The notes: generated by a model not told the origin, from the letters alone. Shown: positions 37,664-47,006, numbered from the stretch's first letter. The stretch is DNA of 64,000 nucleotides from Persicitalea sp963803495 (GCA_963803495.1 CAWDMP010000002.1:4650001-4714000), one strand, 5' to 3'. Made by a program: numbers and translations.

Positions 37664-39004
37664 ATGAATAAAGAACTCCCAAACCAGGAAGACGATCGGC
37701 CGGTACCTACCGCGCAATTGCCATCGCTTCCCGAAGCCTACGCCACGATCAATGTACCCGAAGGCCAGGGCCGCTGGAAGAAAATGGCGGCCTTCATCGG
37801 TCCCGGCCTCATGGTCGCCGTGGGCTACATGGACCCCGGCAACTGGGCGACCGACATCGAGGGTGGCTCGCGCTTTGGGTACACGCTGTTGTCGGTCATC
37901 CTGATTTCCAATCTATTCGCGATGTTGTTGCAGCACCTTTCGCTCAAATTGGGCATCGCCACGGGCCGCGACCTGGCCCAGGCCTGCCGCGACTACTACT
38001 CGCGTCCGGTGTCGTTCGTGCTCTGGATTTTGTGCGAAATCGCCATTGCGGCCTGTGACTTGGCCGAGGTGATCGGCTCGGCCATCGCCCTGAACCTGCT
38101 TTTCGGGATGCCCCTGCCAGTGGGTGTGGTACTGACGGGCTTCGATGTACTCTTGATTCTGTACTTCCAGCACAAGGGCTTCCGGGTGCTGGAAAGTATC
38201 GTGGGTGGGCTTATTGCGCTCATTATGGTGAGCTTTATTTACGAAATGATCGTATCGCAACCTTCGATGGCCGGTATTTTGGGCGGACTAGTACCGCAGG
38301 CCAAAGTCGTGACCGACTCCACGGCGCTGTACATCGCTATCGGTATTCTGGGCGCCACCGTGATGCCGCACAACCTGTACCTGCATTCGAGCATCGTGCA
38401 GACCCGCAACTACAAGCGCGACGACCCCGGCAAGCGCTCGGCCATCAAGTACGCCACCATCGACTCGACTTTTTTTCTGGGATTGGCTTTTTTCGTCAAT
38501 GCCGCGATTCTGATCCTTTCGGCCGCTACTTTTCACGAAAACGGCAACTTCGAGGTCGCCGACATTACGGACGCTTACCGCCTGCTCGATCCTATGCTGG
38601 GAGCCAAGTGGGCCGGTATTCTTTTCGCGGTAGCGCTACTGGCCTCGGGCCAAAACTCGACGCTGACGGGTACCCTGGCCGGACAAATCGTGATGGAAGG
38701 CTTCCTGAACCTGCGCCTGAAACCCTGGCTCCGGCGGCTCATCACGCGCATGATCGCCCTCGTGCCCGCGCTGGTGGTGGCGATTATTTACGGGGAGAAA
38801 GGAGCCACTGATTTACTGGTACTCAGCCAGGTGATTTTGTCGATGCAGCTGAGCTTCGCCGTCATTCCGCTCGTCATGTTCACCAGCGACCGCACCAAAA
38901 TGGGTACTTTCACCAATACCAAGACGCTCAATATCATTAGCTGGGTCGTCGCCACAATTATTCTGGTGCTGAACGGGTATTTGTTGTGGGATACGTTTTT
39001 TTGA
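37664..39004 (+). CDS. mntH: Nramp-family Mn2+/Fe2+ transporter
   Basis: 446 residues, eleven or twelve helices. Metal site and family signatures: GPGLMVAVGYMDPGNWATDI (DPGN), ACDLAEVIGSAIALNLLF, ILGATVMPHNLYLHSSIVQT (MPHN) and ALLASGQNSTLTGTLAGQIV. Proton-coupled uptake of manganese or iron across the inner membrane. Divergent from mntR with an operator-like palindrome between them, so it is probably derepressed on metal starvation. Confidence 0.96.
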   Translation: MNKELPNQEDDRPVPTAQLPSLPEAYATINVPEGQGRWKKMAAFIGPGLMVAVGYMDPGNWATDIEGGSRFGYTLLSVILISNLFAMLLQHLSLKLGIATGRDLAQACRDYYSRPVSFVLWILCEIAIAACDLAEVIGSAIALNLLFGMPLPVGVVLTGFDVLLILYFQHKGFRVLESIVGGLIALIMVSFIYEMIVSQPSMAGILGGLVPQAKVVTDSTALYIAIGILGATVMPHNLYLHSSIVQTRNYKRDDPGKRSAIKYATIDSTFFLGLAFFVNAAILILSAATFHENGNFEVADITDAYRLLDPMLGAKWAGILFAVALLASGQNSTLTGTLAGQIVMEGFLNLRLKPWLRRLITRMIALVPALVVAIIYGEKGATDLLVLSQVILSMQLSFAVIPLVMFTSDRTKMGTFTNTKTLNIISWVVATIILVLNGYLLWDTFF

Positions 39005-39009
39005 TTTAA

Positions 39010-39057
39010 GCGACAAAGCGACAAAGCGACAAAGCGACAAAGCGACAAAGCGACAGA
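39010..39057. repeat. Tandem octamer GCGACAAA, 6 copies
   Basis: Five perfect copies and one imperfect copy (GCGACAGA) of an 8-mer directly after the mntH stop. Followed by GGTCCAAAGGTCCAGAGG-type short repeats and by the AAACAAAT word family at 39099-39125. Nothing else is seen in the 206-nt spacer before kup. Confidence 0.9.
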
Positions 39058-39210
39058 GGTCCAAAGGTCCAGAGGGCCAAAGTGATGAGGCAGGCCTTCT
39101 AAACAAATAAACACATAAACAAATCAACCCTTTCCCACTACCTTTGGCGACTTTTTTGCGCGTAATTCCCGACGACCCAATATTTATCGAGTGGTCGGCC
39201 ACCCGAGCCA

Positions 39211-41157
39211 ATGGAAAATCAAAATCAAAAGAATCTGGAGCGTGTCTCTGCCGCCGGGCTACTGGTCGCGATGGGCATCATCTACGGCGACATCGGTACC
39301 TCGCCGCTCTACGTGCTCAAGGCCATCGCCAGCACCGAGACTCTCACCGAAGGGCTGATCCTCGGCGCGCTCTCCTGCATATTCTGGACCATCACGCTCC
39401 AAACGACTCTCAAGTATGTTATCCTGATCCTGCGGGCCGACAACAACGGCGAAGGCGGCATCTTTGCGCTCTACGCCCTGGTGCGCCGCCATGCCAACTG
39501 GCTTACGGTACCGGCCATCATCGGCGGGGCCACGCTGCTATCCGACAGCATCATCACGCCGCCGATCTCGGTTTCTTCGGCCATCGAGGGGCTACGCGCC
39601 ATCTACCCGACCATCGAGACGATCCCGATCGTCATCGTGATTTTGATATTCCTCTTCACAATTCAGATTTTCGGTACCAATAGGGTAGGCGTAGCCTTCG
39701 GACCCGTGATGCTGGTGTGGTTCGTGATGCTGGGTACCGTGGGGAGTATCTCGCTGGCCAATGATCCGGGAGTACTCCGGGCGCTCAACCCGGTGTATGC
39801 CTACGACTTGCTGGTGCTGCACCCGGGTGGGTTTTGGTTGCTGGGGGCAGTGTTTCTTTGTACTACCGGGGCAGAGGCGCTCTACTCCGACCTCGGCCAC
39901 TGCGGGCGTGGCAACATCAGGATGAGCTGGATATTTGTGAAAAGCTGCCTGCTGCTCAACTACTTCGGACAGGGCGCCTATGTGCTCCAATTCAGCGGGC
40001 AGATGCTCGGCGAGCGCAATCCGTTTTACGAAATCATGCCGCTCTGGTTCCTGCCGTTCGGCATTGGCATCGCCACCATTGCGGCGGTCATCGCCAGTCA
40101 GGCCATGCTGAGCGGGTCGTTTACGCTCATCAGCGAAGCCATCCGGCTCAACTTTTGGCCCAAAGTGCGGCTTAGGTACCCCTCCAACCAAAAAGGACAG
40201 CTCTACGTACCCAGCATCAATCTGTTGCTGTTTCTGGGCTGCGTGGGAGTAGTATTGTATTTCAAAGAATCGTCCAAAATGGAAGCCGCCTACGGACTGG
40301 CCATCACGATGACGATGATGATGAATACCATTCTGTTTGGGTATTATCTCTACGTCAAGAAAGTCAACATGTGGTGGGTGACGCTGTTCGTGGGTTTTTA
40401 CATGGTCATCGAGGGCAGTTTTCTGGTAGCCAATATGCTCAAATTCACCCACGGTGGCTGGGTGACGGTCGTCATTGCGGGGGCCCTGGGGGGAGTGATG
40501 TTCGTGTGGCTGCGGGCTTTTTACATCAAGCTACGCCTCACCGAATACGCCAAGCTGGAAGACTACCTGCCCGCGCTCCGTGAGTTGAGCCGCGACATCA
40601 GCATCCCGAAGTACGCCACGCACCTAATCTTCATGAGCAACGCCTCGCGCCCTTCCGAAATTGAGACGAAGGTGATTTATTCCATTTTTCAAAAACGTCC
40701 CAAACGCGCCGATATCTACTGGTTTGTCCACGTCGACACGCTCGACGATCCCTACACGACCGATTACCGGGTGGATGTGCTGGAAGACGACGATGTCATC
40801 AAAGTGACGTTCCGGCTGGGTTTTCGGGTCGAGCAGCGCATCAACTTGTTCTTCCGGCGGGTGATCGAAGATATGGTCAAGAACCGCGAGGTGGACATCA
40901 CGAGCCGCTACGAGTCGCTGAGTCGCCAGAACGTGACGGGTGACTTCCGGTTCGTGGTGCTGGAGCGCTTCCTTTCCTACGAAAACGACCTGCCCTATTT
41001 CGAGCAGGTCGTGATGAAAGCGTACTTCTTTATCAAGGAATTCACTACTTCCGAAGACAAGTGGTTTGGCCTCGACAGTAGTTCGGTCAAAGTCGAGAAG
41101 GTACCGCTGGTCATTCGCCCCGCCGAGAACGTGAAGCTGAGAAGGGTGTATAGTTAA
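39211..41157 (+). CDS. kup: KUP-family potassium transporter
   Basis: 648 residues. N-terminal GLLVAMGIIYGDIGTSPLYV is the KUP signature, followed by GEGGIFALYALVRR, LLSDSIITPPISVSSAIEGL, TGAEALYSDLGHCGRGNI, and about twelve helices up to residue 440. The C-terminal cytosolic domain is about 200 residues (SIPKYATHLIFMSNASRPSE … RVEKVPLVIRP-type end). Proton-coupled K+ uptake. Monocistronic. Confidence 0.95.
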   Translation: MENQNQKNLERVSAAGLLVAMGIIYGDIGTSPLYVLKAIASTETLTEGLILGALSCIFWTITLQTTLKYVILILRADNNGEGGIFALYALVRRHANWLTVPAIIGGATLLSDSIITPPISVSSAIEGLRAIYPTIETIPIVIVILIFLFTIQIFGTNRVGVAFGPVMLVWFVMLGTVGSISLANDPGVLRALNPVYAYDLLVLHPGGFWLLGAVFLCTTGAEALYSDLGHCGRGNIRMSWIFVKSCLLLNYFGQGAYVLQFSGQMLGERNPFYEIMPLWFLPFGIGIATIAAVIASQAMLSGSFTLISEAIRLNFWPKVRLRYPSNQKGQLYVPSINLLLFLGCVGVVLYFKESSKMEAAYGLAITMTMMMNTILFGYYLYVKKVNMWWVTLFVGFYMVIEGSFLVANMLKFTHGGWVTVVIAGALGGVMFVWLRAFYIKLRLTEYAKLEDYLPALRELSRDISIPKYATHLIFMSNASRPSEIETKVIYSIFQKRPKRADIYWFVHVDTLDDPYTTDYRVDVLEDDDVIKVTFRLGFRVEQRINLFFRRVIEDMVKNREVDITSRYESLSRQNVTGDFRFVVLERFLSYENDLPYFEQVVMKAYFFIKEFTTSEDKWFGLDSSSVKVEKVPLVIRPAENVKLRRVYS

Positions 41158-41159
41158 TT

Positions 41160-41236
41160 GTGGTACGGGCCGGGCCTCGTCCGGCGGCTCGCCCGTCTCT
41201 CCGAGTAATGAAAGACGGGCGAGCCGCCCGTACCAC
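41160..41236. repeat. 77-nt imperfect palindrome (REP-like) after kup
   Basis: Outer arms GTGGTACGGG/CCCGTACCAC and inner arms GGCGGCTCGCCCGTCT (41183-41198) / its complement (41213-41228) are perfect; the left side has a 13-nt bulge. No T-run. It fills the space between the convergent kup and aldo/keto reductase genes and could fold into a long hairpin at the 3' end of both messages. GC-rich palindromes of this wording look like dispersed REP elements. Confidence 0.8.
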
Positions 41237-41241
41237 ACACA

Positions 41242-42201
41242 TCATTCGTCCCAAAGATTGGCGAGCGTGTAATCGTTGCCTTGCTGAACCCAGGTATCCC
41301 CGTTGATATAGCGGAAATTCCGGTCCATCATGCCGATTTTTACCAGATCTTCGTCGTCTAGTTCGATGTCGGCGGCGTCCAGATTCTCTTGCAGACGACC
41401 CTTGTTGGTCGACTTGGGGATGGCCGAAGTACCGCGTTGCACGGCCCACGCCAGCGCGACCTGCGCCCAGGTACATTCGTGTTTCTTCATGAGAATCTTG
41501 ATCGTAGGGTTATCCTCTAAGCTCGGATCGTCGCTCTTTTTGAGGCGGTCTGGGCGGTCGTTGGAGCCGAGCGGCGAGTAGGCCGTCAGTTTGATGTCAT
41601 TGATCTTACAGTATTCCAGCAGGGGAATCTGCTGCAGGAAGGGGTGCATCTCCACCTGGTTGACGGCGGGCGCGATGCGGGCGGTTTTCACCAGTTCCTT
41701 CAATTTGTTGACGCTAAAATTGGACACTCCGATGTTTTTGGTGAGTCCGGCGTCGACGCAGGCTTCCATGGCGGCCCAGGTTTGGGTGAGGGGTACCTCC
41801 GTGAGGCTCAGAAAATCGTCGCCGCTGGTGGGGAAGCCCACCCCGACGCTGGGTTTCAGGGCCACGGGCCAGTGAATCAGGTACAAGTCGAGGTAGTCGA
41901 GTTGGAGGTCGGCCAGGGTTTTTTCCAGAGCGGGGCGTACGTCCATGGGACGGTGCGCACTATTCCAGAGCTTTGAGGTAATCCAGAGCTGTTCGCGCTG
42001 TACTCGTCCTTCTGACATACAAAAACTTAACGCCCGACCTACCTCGGCCTCATTGCCGTAGATCGAGGCACAGTCGAAGTGGCGGTAGCCCATCTCGATC
42101 GCCTCCACGATGGCCTTGTATAATTCGCCTTCTTCGGATTTCCAGGTACCGAGGCCGAGGGCCGGCATGTGGCCTTTTTCTCCTATTTTCAATGGTTTCA
42201 T
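41242..42201 (-). CDS. Aldo/keto reductase
   Basis: 319 residues, NADPH-dependent TIM-barrel oxidoreductase. MPALGLGTWKS, HFDCASIYGNEAEVG (catalytic Asp and Tyr), LWITSKLWN (Lys), DLYLIHWPVALKP (His), IGVSNFSVNKLKELV, NQVEMHPFLQQ and AIPKSTNKGRLQEN complete the family pattern, closest to the aldose reductase branch. Substrate unknown. Divergent from the epimerase gene. Confidence 0.93.
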   Translation of the reverse strand: MKPLKIGEKGHMPALGLGTWKSEEGELYKAIVEAIEMGYRHFDCASIYGNEAEVGRALSFCMSEGRVQREQLWITSKLWNSAHRPMDVRPALEKTLADLQLDYLDLYLIHWPVALKPSVGVGFPTSGDDFLSLTEVPLTQTWAAMEACVDAGLTKNIGVSNFSVNKLKELVKTARIAPAVNQVEMHPFLQQIPLLEYCKINDIKLTAYSPLGSNDRPDRLKKSDDPSLEDNPTIKILMKKHECTWAQVALAWAVQRGTSAIPKSTNKGRLQENLDAADIELDDEDLVKIGMMDRNFRYINGDTWVQQGNDYTLANLWDE

Positions 42202-42283
42202 ACGTATGTTATTGGGTTTTATGGTAAAAAAGTATTCATGTACCTTTGACTATCAGAAAAGACTCACAAATAGTATTCCATTC

Positions 42284-43345
42284 ATGAAAATTCTCATTAC
42301 CGGCGGGGCTGGATTCGTCGGTTCCTCTCTGGCTATTGCCCTGAAAACCAACTACCCCGACTATCAGATACTGGCCCTCGATAATCTTAAGAGGCGCGGT
42401 TCGGAACTGAACATAAGCCGTTTGAAGCAGGCGGGCGTGGTGTTCGAACACGGCGATATCCGAAGCAAAGAAGATTTTGACGCGCTCCCCGCCGTCGATG
42501 CGGTGATCGAGGCCTCCGCCGAGCCCTCGGTGCTCGCCGGGTTGGACGGCACCCCCGACTACCTGATCAACACCAATCTTTTCGGTACCGTCAACTGCCT
42601 CAACTACGCCCTGAAGCATAAGGCGGCTTTCATTTTCCTGTCGACCAGCCGGGTGTACCCGATCAAAACGCTGGAATCGCTGAATTTTGTGGAAGAGGAA
42701 ACCCGCTTTGCCCTCGCCGACGAGCAGCCGGTGCCGGGCGCTTCGGCGCGGGGCATCGCCGAAGATTTTCCGCTCGACGGGCCGCGCTCGCTGTATGGTA
42801 CCACCAAGCTGGCGTCCGAGTTGCTGATTCAGGAGTACAATGAGTTTTATAACCTGAAAACGGTCATCAACCGCTGCGGCGTCATCACCGGGCCGTGGCA
42901 AATGGGCAAGGTCGACCAGGGCGTGATGGTGCTCTGGATCGCGAAGCACTACTTCCAGCAGCAGCTGGGGTACTTCGGTTACGGCGGCACGGGCAAGCAA
43001 ATCCGCGATATGTTGCACATCGCCGACCTCTACCGCCTCATCGACTGGCAGTTGCACAATCTCGATAAAGTCGACGGCCAAATCCTGAACGCGGGTGGCG
43101 GACTGGAAAGCAGCGCCTCTTTGCAGGAGCTCACCGAAATCTGTCGCGAAGTGACCGGCCACACGATCCCGATCAAGGCCGTCGCCGAAACCCGCACGGC
43201 CGACATCCGGCTCTACGTGACCGATAACAGCAAGGTAACGGCACTGACGGGCTGGAAACCGGAAATCGGCATCAGGCAAATCGTGCAGGAAATCAAGGAA
43301 TGGTTGCAGGAGAACGAGGCCGACCTGGCCCCGATTCTGCGGTAG
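42284..43345 (+). CDS. NAD-dependent epimerase/dehydratase (extended SDR, CDP-paratose 2-epimerase-like)
   Basis: 353 residues from the ATG at 42284; earlier in-frame ATGs overlap the divergent gene. NAD fold LITGGAGFVGSSLAIAL, LDNLKRRGSELNISRL, DIRSKEDFDALPAVDAVIEASAEPSV; catalytic FLSTSRVYP and SLYGTTKLASELLIQE (YxxxK); NRCGVITGPWQMGKVDQGV and FGYGGTGKQIRDMLH. The last two stretches match the CDP-paratose 2-epimerase (tyvelose) branch of nucleotide-sugar enzymes. It probably makes a sugar nucleotide for surface glycans. Confidence 0.87.
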   Translation: MKILITGGAGFVGSSLAIALKTNYPDYQILALDNLKRRGSELNISRLKQAGVVFEHGDIRSKEDFDALPAVDAVIEASAEPSVLAGLDGTPDYLINTNLFGTVNCLNYALKHKAAFIFLSTSRVYPIKTLESLNFVEEETRFALADEQPVPGASARGIAEDFPLDGPRSLYGTTKLASELLIQEYNEFYNLKTVINRCGVITGPWQMGKVDQGVMVLWIAKHYFQQQLGYFGYGGTGKQIRDMLHIADLYRLIDWQLHNLDKVDGQILNAGGGLESSASLQELTEICREVTGHTIPIKAVAETRTADIRLYVTDNSKVTALTGWKPEIGIRQIVQEIKEWLQENEADLAPILR

Positions 43346-43367
43346 GGGCGAACCCACGGGTTCGCCC
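43346..43367. repeat. Short palindrome GGGCGAACCC-AC-GGGTTCGCCC
   Basis: Perfect 10-bp arms with a 2-nt loop directly after the epimerase stop. A degenerate second copy (GCCGAACCCATCTGTTCGCCC at 43383-43404, with weaker pairing) follows. Palindromes of this wording are widespread dispersed repeats in several phyla. They separate the epimerase from hsdM. Confidence 0.8.
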
Positions 43368-43431
43368 GGTCGCTGCGATAAAGCCGAACCCATCTGTTCG
43401 CCCGATCTTCAATTTCCATCTAAACCACCCC

Positions 43432-44934
43432 ATGTCAGAAGACCAAAGAAGAATTCTTGAAACCCAGCTCTGGGGCATCGCCAATTTGTTGCGCGGCAAG
43501 ATCAGCGCCGACGACTACCGCGACTACATCCTGGGCTTTATTTTTTATAAGTACCTGTCGGAGAAGCAGTACCTCTACGCCAACGCCCTGCTGGAAGGCG
43601 AGGCCGTGACGGATTACAAGCAAGTGGCCGAGGCCGACACGCTGGCGGCCATCAAGGAGGAATCGCTGCTGAAGCTGGGGTACTTTCTGCAACCGTCCGA
43701 GCTGTTCTCGGCGCTGGTGGCGAAGGGCAAGGCCGACGCGGCCGGCGAAGACAACTATATTCTGGAAGATTTGCAGGCGGTGCTCAACCACATCGAGCAA
43801 AGTACCATGGGCACGGAGTCGGAGGAGGATTTCAACGCGCTCTTCGAGGACCTCGACCTGAATTCGACCAAGATCGGCCGCACCGTGGCCGCCCGCAACG
43901 ACATCATCGTGCAGATCCTGAACCGCCTCGATCAGATCGACTTCAAGCTCGGCGAGCTGGACTCCGACGTGCTGGGCGATGCCTACGAGTACCTCATCGG
44001 GAAGTTTGCAGCCGGAGCGGGCAAGTCGGCCGGTGAGTTTTACACGCCGCAGCAGGTGTCCAAAATCCTGGCCAAGATCGTGACGACCGGCAAGGACAAG
44101 CTCAAATCGGTCTACGATCCCACTTGCGGCTCCGGCTCGCTGCTGCTGCGGGTGGCGAAGGAGGCCGAGATCAGCGAGTTTTACGGGCAGGAGCGCAACC
44201 GCACTACCTTCAACCTGGCGCGCATGAACATGATCATGCACGACGTGCATTTCCGACAGTTCGACATCCGGCAGGAAGATACCCTCGAACACCCGCAGCA
44301 CGTCGAAAAGCGCTTTGAAGCCGTAGTAGCAAATCCGCCCTTTTCGGCGCACTGGAAAAGTGCCGACAACCCGCTCAACGAGTCGGACGAGCGGTTTAGC
44401 CAGTACGGCCGCATCGCGCCGCGCACCAAGGCCGACTACGCTTTTCTGCAACACATGCTCTACCAACTGGCCGACAACGGCACGATGGCGAGCGTGTTTC
44501 CGCACGGGGTACTGTTTCGCGGGGCCGCCGAGGGTACCATCCGTGAGTACATCGTGAAGGAAATGAACGCGCTGGACGCCGTCATCGGCCTGCCCGCCAA
44601 TATTTTCTACGGTACTTCGATCCCGACCTGTATCCTGGTGCTCAAAAAATGCCGCGAACCCGACGACAGCGTGCTGTTTATCGACGCCAGCGGCGACGAC
44701 CACTACATCAAGGAAGGCAACCAAAACGCCCTCCGCCCCGAAGACGTGGAGCTGATCGTGCAGACCTACCGCGACCGCACCGCCCGCGACAAGTACAGCT
44801 ACGTGGCCACGCTGGCCGAAATCGCCGAGAACGACTACAACCTCAATATCCCGCGCTACGTCGATACCTTCGAGGAAGAGGAACCCGTGGATTTGGCCGC
44901 CGTTTCGGCGGAGTTGAAAGCGATTGAAACATAA
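43432..44934 (+). CDS. hsdM: Type I restriction-modification DNA methyltransferase HsdM
   Basis: 500 residues from the ATG at 43432 (MSEDQRRILETQLWGIANLL). N-terminal HsdM domain, then an N6-adenine methyltransferase: AdoMet motif I SVYDPTCGSGSLLLRVAKE (about 226-244) and catalytic motif IV VVANPPFSAHW (NPPF at about 301). KFAAGAGKSAGEFYTPQQV is the usual HsdM entry segment. The gene is intact with no frameshift. The M subunit methylates the site chosen by HsdS and is needed for restriction by HsdR. Confidence 0.96.
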   Translation: MSEDQRRILETQLWGIANLLRGKISADDYRDYILGFIFYKYLSEKQYLYANALLEGEAVTDYKQVAEADTLAAIKEESLLKLGYFLQPSELFSALVAKGKADAAGEDNYILEDLQAVLNHIEQSTMGTESEEDFNALFEDLDLNSTKIGRTVAARNDIIVQILNRLDQIDFKLGELDSDVLGDAYEYLIGKFAAGAGKSAGEFYTPQQVSKILAKIVTTGKDKLKSVYDPTCGSGSLLLRVAKEAEISEFYGQERNRTTFNLARMNMIMHDVHFRQFDIRQEDTLEHPQHVEKRFEAVVANPPFSAHWKSADNPLNESDERFSQYGRIAPRTKADYAFLQHMLYQLADNGTMASVFPHGVLFRGAAEGTIREYIVKEMNALDAVIGLPANIFYGTSIPTCILVLKKCREPDDSVLFIDASGDDHYIKEGNQNALRPEDVELIVQTYRDRTARDKYSYVATLAEIAENDYNLNIPRYVDTFEEEEPVDLAAVSAELKAIET

Positions 44935-45015
44935 TTGGAAAGTACCAATGAAATCATTGCTGCTTTTTGTGCGGAGTTGGGACTTGGATTTTGAGATTAA
45001 GGGATTAGAGGATTA

Positions 45016-46282
45016 TGGATAACATGAAGCAAATACCGGAGTTGCGCTTTCCTGAGTTTGAAGGAGAGTGGGAGGAGAAGAGATTAGATGAGATCTATTC
45101 TTCAAAGTGACAAATTGAAAGAGGAAGATAATTTCACCTAGACCGAAGGAGAAATAACCCATTTACTATAATGGAGAAATTCCATTTATGCAGATCGGGG
45201 ATGTTGATATTCACGTGGAATGTATTTCTATGTTCCAGAGACATTGAATGAATTCGAGAATAGTCGGATAATGTTACTTGCAAAAGGCGATATAGTAATT
45301 ACGGACGCTTCGGAAGATTATGATGATGCGGAAAATTTATATGAAGTTATGAATTTAAATCAAGAGATAGTTTGATCGGCCTATTACAGTGTCTTCGAGA
45401 CATGATTCACAATACATTCATTGAATTTGCGTCTTTTTTGAAATTGAGCAATCCAGAAAGGATTATTTAGAAGTATGCGAATTGCGCAAAGGGACGATAA
45501 GTTCTAGCATTTCTAAAAGCGGCTTACAAATTTCTATTGTTTTATCCAAAACTACCTGGAACAGCAAAAAATCGCCACCTTCCTCACGGCCCTCGACCAG
45601 CGGCTGCAACTTTTACAACAAAAGAAAACCCAACTGGAAGCCTACAAAAAAGGCGTGATGCAAAAGCTGTTTTCGCAGGAATTGCGGTTTAGAGATGAGA
45701 ATGGGGAGGAGTACCCGGATTGGGAGGAGAAGCGGTTGGGGGAGGTTTGTGGATGTAAATATGGGATAATCACCTGACTCGCCATCTTTAACAACGCTGG
45801 TGATGGTCTCTTCCAAATTCAAGGAAATGCTGATATAGGTGAATAGGGTAGCAATTGTCCAAGACCATGGACTTCACCTGAGCGGGAACAAGAATTTGAA
45901 TATGTTAGAAATTTGCTTGTTAACTGTTAAAGCACCTGTTGGGGCAAGTGTGGGCAAAGAGCATTTATAATCCTATGTTGGAAATCTCTTTTTGCGGGAT
46001 TTTTCATTGAAGAATTAAAAAGAATAATCCCTAGATATATCTTTATCAATTTCTTTTAGTTTTTTGAACAAAATGGGTCGGGATAGATGTCAAGGATAGG
46101 ACTTACGGCAGTTAGTACGAAATGATGTCATAAACCGTAAATATTCCATTACCCTCTCTCCCGAGCAGCAAAAAATCGCCGCTTTCCTGACTGCTTTGGA
46201 CGAAGGGATAGCGCAGGTGGCGGGGCAGATCGAGGCAAGTACCCAGTATAAGAAAGGGTTGTTGCAGAAGATGTTTGTGTGA
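45016..46282 (+). pseudogene. hsdS: Type I specificity subunit HsdS with both target-recognition domains disrupted
   Basis: Full-length span (about 420 codons) with three intact islands: the start MDNMKQIPELRFPEFEGEWE (45016-45108), the central conserved region EQQKIATFLTALDQRLQLL…YPDWEEKRLGEV (about 45556-45775), and the C-terminal coiled coil LSPEQQKIAAFLTALDEGIA…GLLQKMFV with the stop at 46280-46282. The two stretches between them (TRD1 45109-45555, TRD2 45778-46150) are AT-rich and full of stops and frame changes, yet still show TRD pieces in shifting frames: YYNGEIPFMQIGDV, LLAKGDIVITDASEDYDD, SSSISKSGLQISIV; and VRNLLVN, APVGASVGKE. Either a decayed gene or a consensus mixed from several alleles. 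Confidence 0.8.
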
Positions 46283-46289
46283 AGTTGTG

Positions 46290-46628
46290 CGAATTTGGAT
46301 TTTTGGGATTGGGGGATTGCTGGATTATCGTTACCCCCGAATAGAAAACCCTGTAATCCTGAAATCCGCCGAATCCCAGTTCAGACATTTACGGATTGCT
46401 GGATTATCGTTACTCCCGAATAGAAAATCCTATAATCCTGAAATCCGCCGAATCCCAGTTCAGACATTTTGAGTGCGAATAGAAAATCCCATAATCTCAA
46501 AACCCAAAAAAACCCAGTTCAGACATTTGGGATTATTGGATTAATTGTCTGAACTTGGATTGTAGAATTACCATGATGGCCCAGAATGGCAATCCAAAAA
46601 TCCTTTAATCTCACAAATCCAAATCGTT
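46290..46628. repeat. Array of hairpin repeats upstream of the GxxExxY gene
   Basis: Fills the 346-nt space after hsdS. The unit is an imperfect palindrome of about 100 nt: left arm ATTTGGATTTTTGGGATT…GGATTGCTGGATTATCG, a loop of about 15 nt with (C)CCGAATAG, right arm AATCCTGAAATCCGCCGAAT then CCCAGTTCAGACATTT. A full unit lies at 46290-46388, a partial one at 46389-46469, a degenerate right arm at 46470-46528, and inverted pieces at 46529-46560 and 46590-46625. No gene is seen in it. Confidence 0.85.
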
Positions 46629-47006
46629 GTGGCTGAAAAAATAGAAGACGAGCTAACGTACAAAATCATCGGCTGCGCCATGAAGGTACACGCATATCTT
46701 GGCAACGGCTTCCAGGAAGTCATTTACCAGCGTGCCTTAGCCATCGAGATGACCAACCAGCAAATTTACTTTCAACGCGAGTTGGAAATGCCCCTGTACT
46801 ACGACAACCAGCACATCGGCACCCGGCGGGTCGATTTCATGGTCAACGAAACGGTCATGGTCGAGCTGAAAGCCGTGATTAAAATGGAAGATGTACACCT
46901 GGCGCAGGGATTGAACTACCTGGTGGCGTACAAGGTGGACTTGGGCTTGTTGCTCAATTTTGGGGCGCGGAGTTTGGAGATAAAGCGGTTGCGGCATCCA
47001 TTGTAA
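46629..47006 (+). CDS. GxxExxY-family protein (PD-(D/E)XK nuclease-like)
   Basis: 125 residues with a GTG start at 46629. The family motif is LGNGFQEVIYQRAL (G-F-Q-E-V-I-Y, about residues 26-32). The nuclease-fold core is RRVDFMVNETVMVELKAVIKM, giving Asp, Glu and Lys of a PD-(D/E)XK-type site, followed by QGLNYLVAYKVDLGLLLNFG. Such proteins are called GxxExxY or PDDEXK_3; their biological role is not established. The gene sits exactly inside the hairpin-repeat array between hsdS and hsdR and reads in the same direction. Length and motifs are complete. Confidence 0.9.
   Translation: MAEKIEDELTYKIIGCAMKVHAYLGNGFQEVIYQRALAIEMTNQQIYFQRELEMPLYYDNQHIGTRRVDFMVNETVMVELKAVIKMEDVHLAQGLNYLVAYKVDLGLLLNFGARSLEIKRLRHPL

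Noticed and set aside
42236..43393. 385-codon open frame opposite the NAD-dependent epimerase
   Set aside because: Shadow of a gene with a clear Rossmann fold and YxxxK site; no domain seen in the antisense product.
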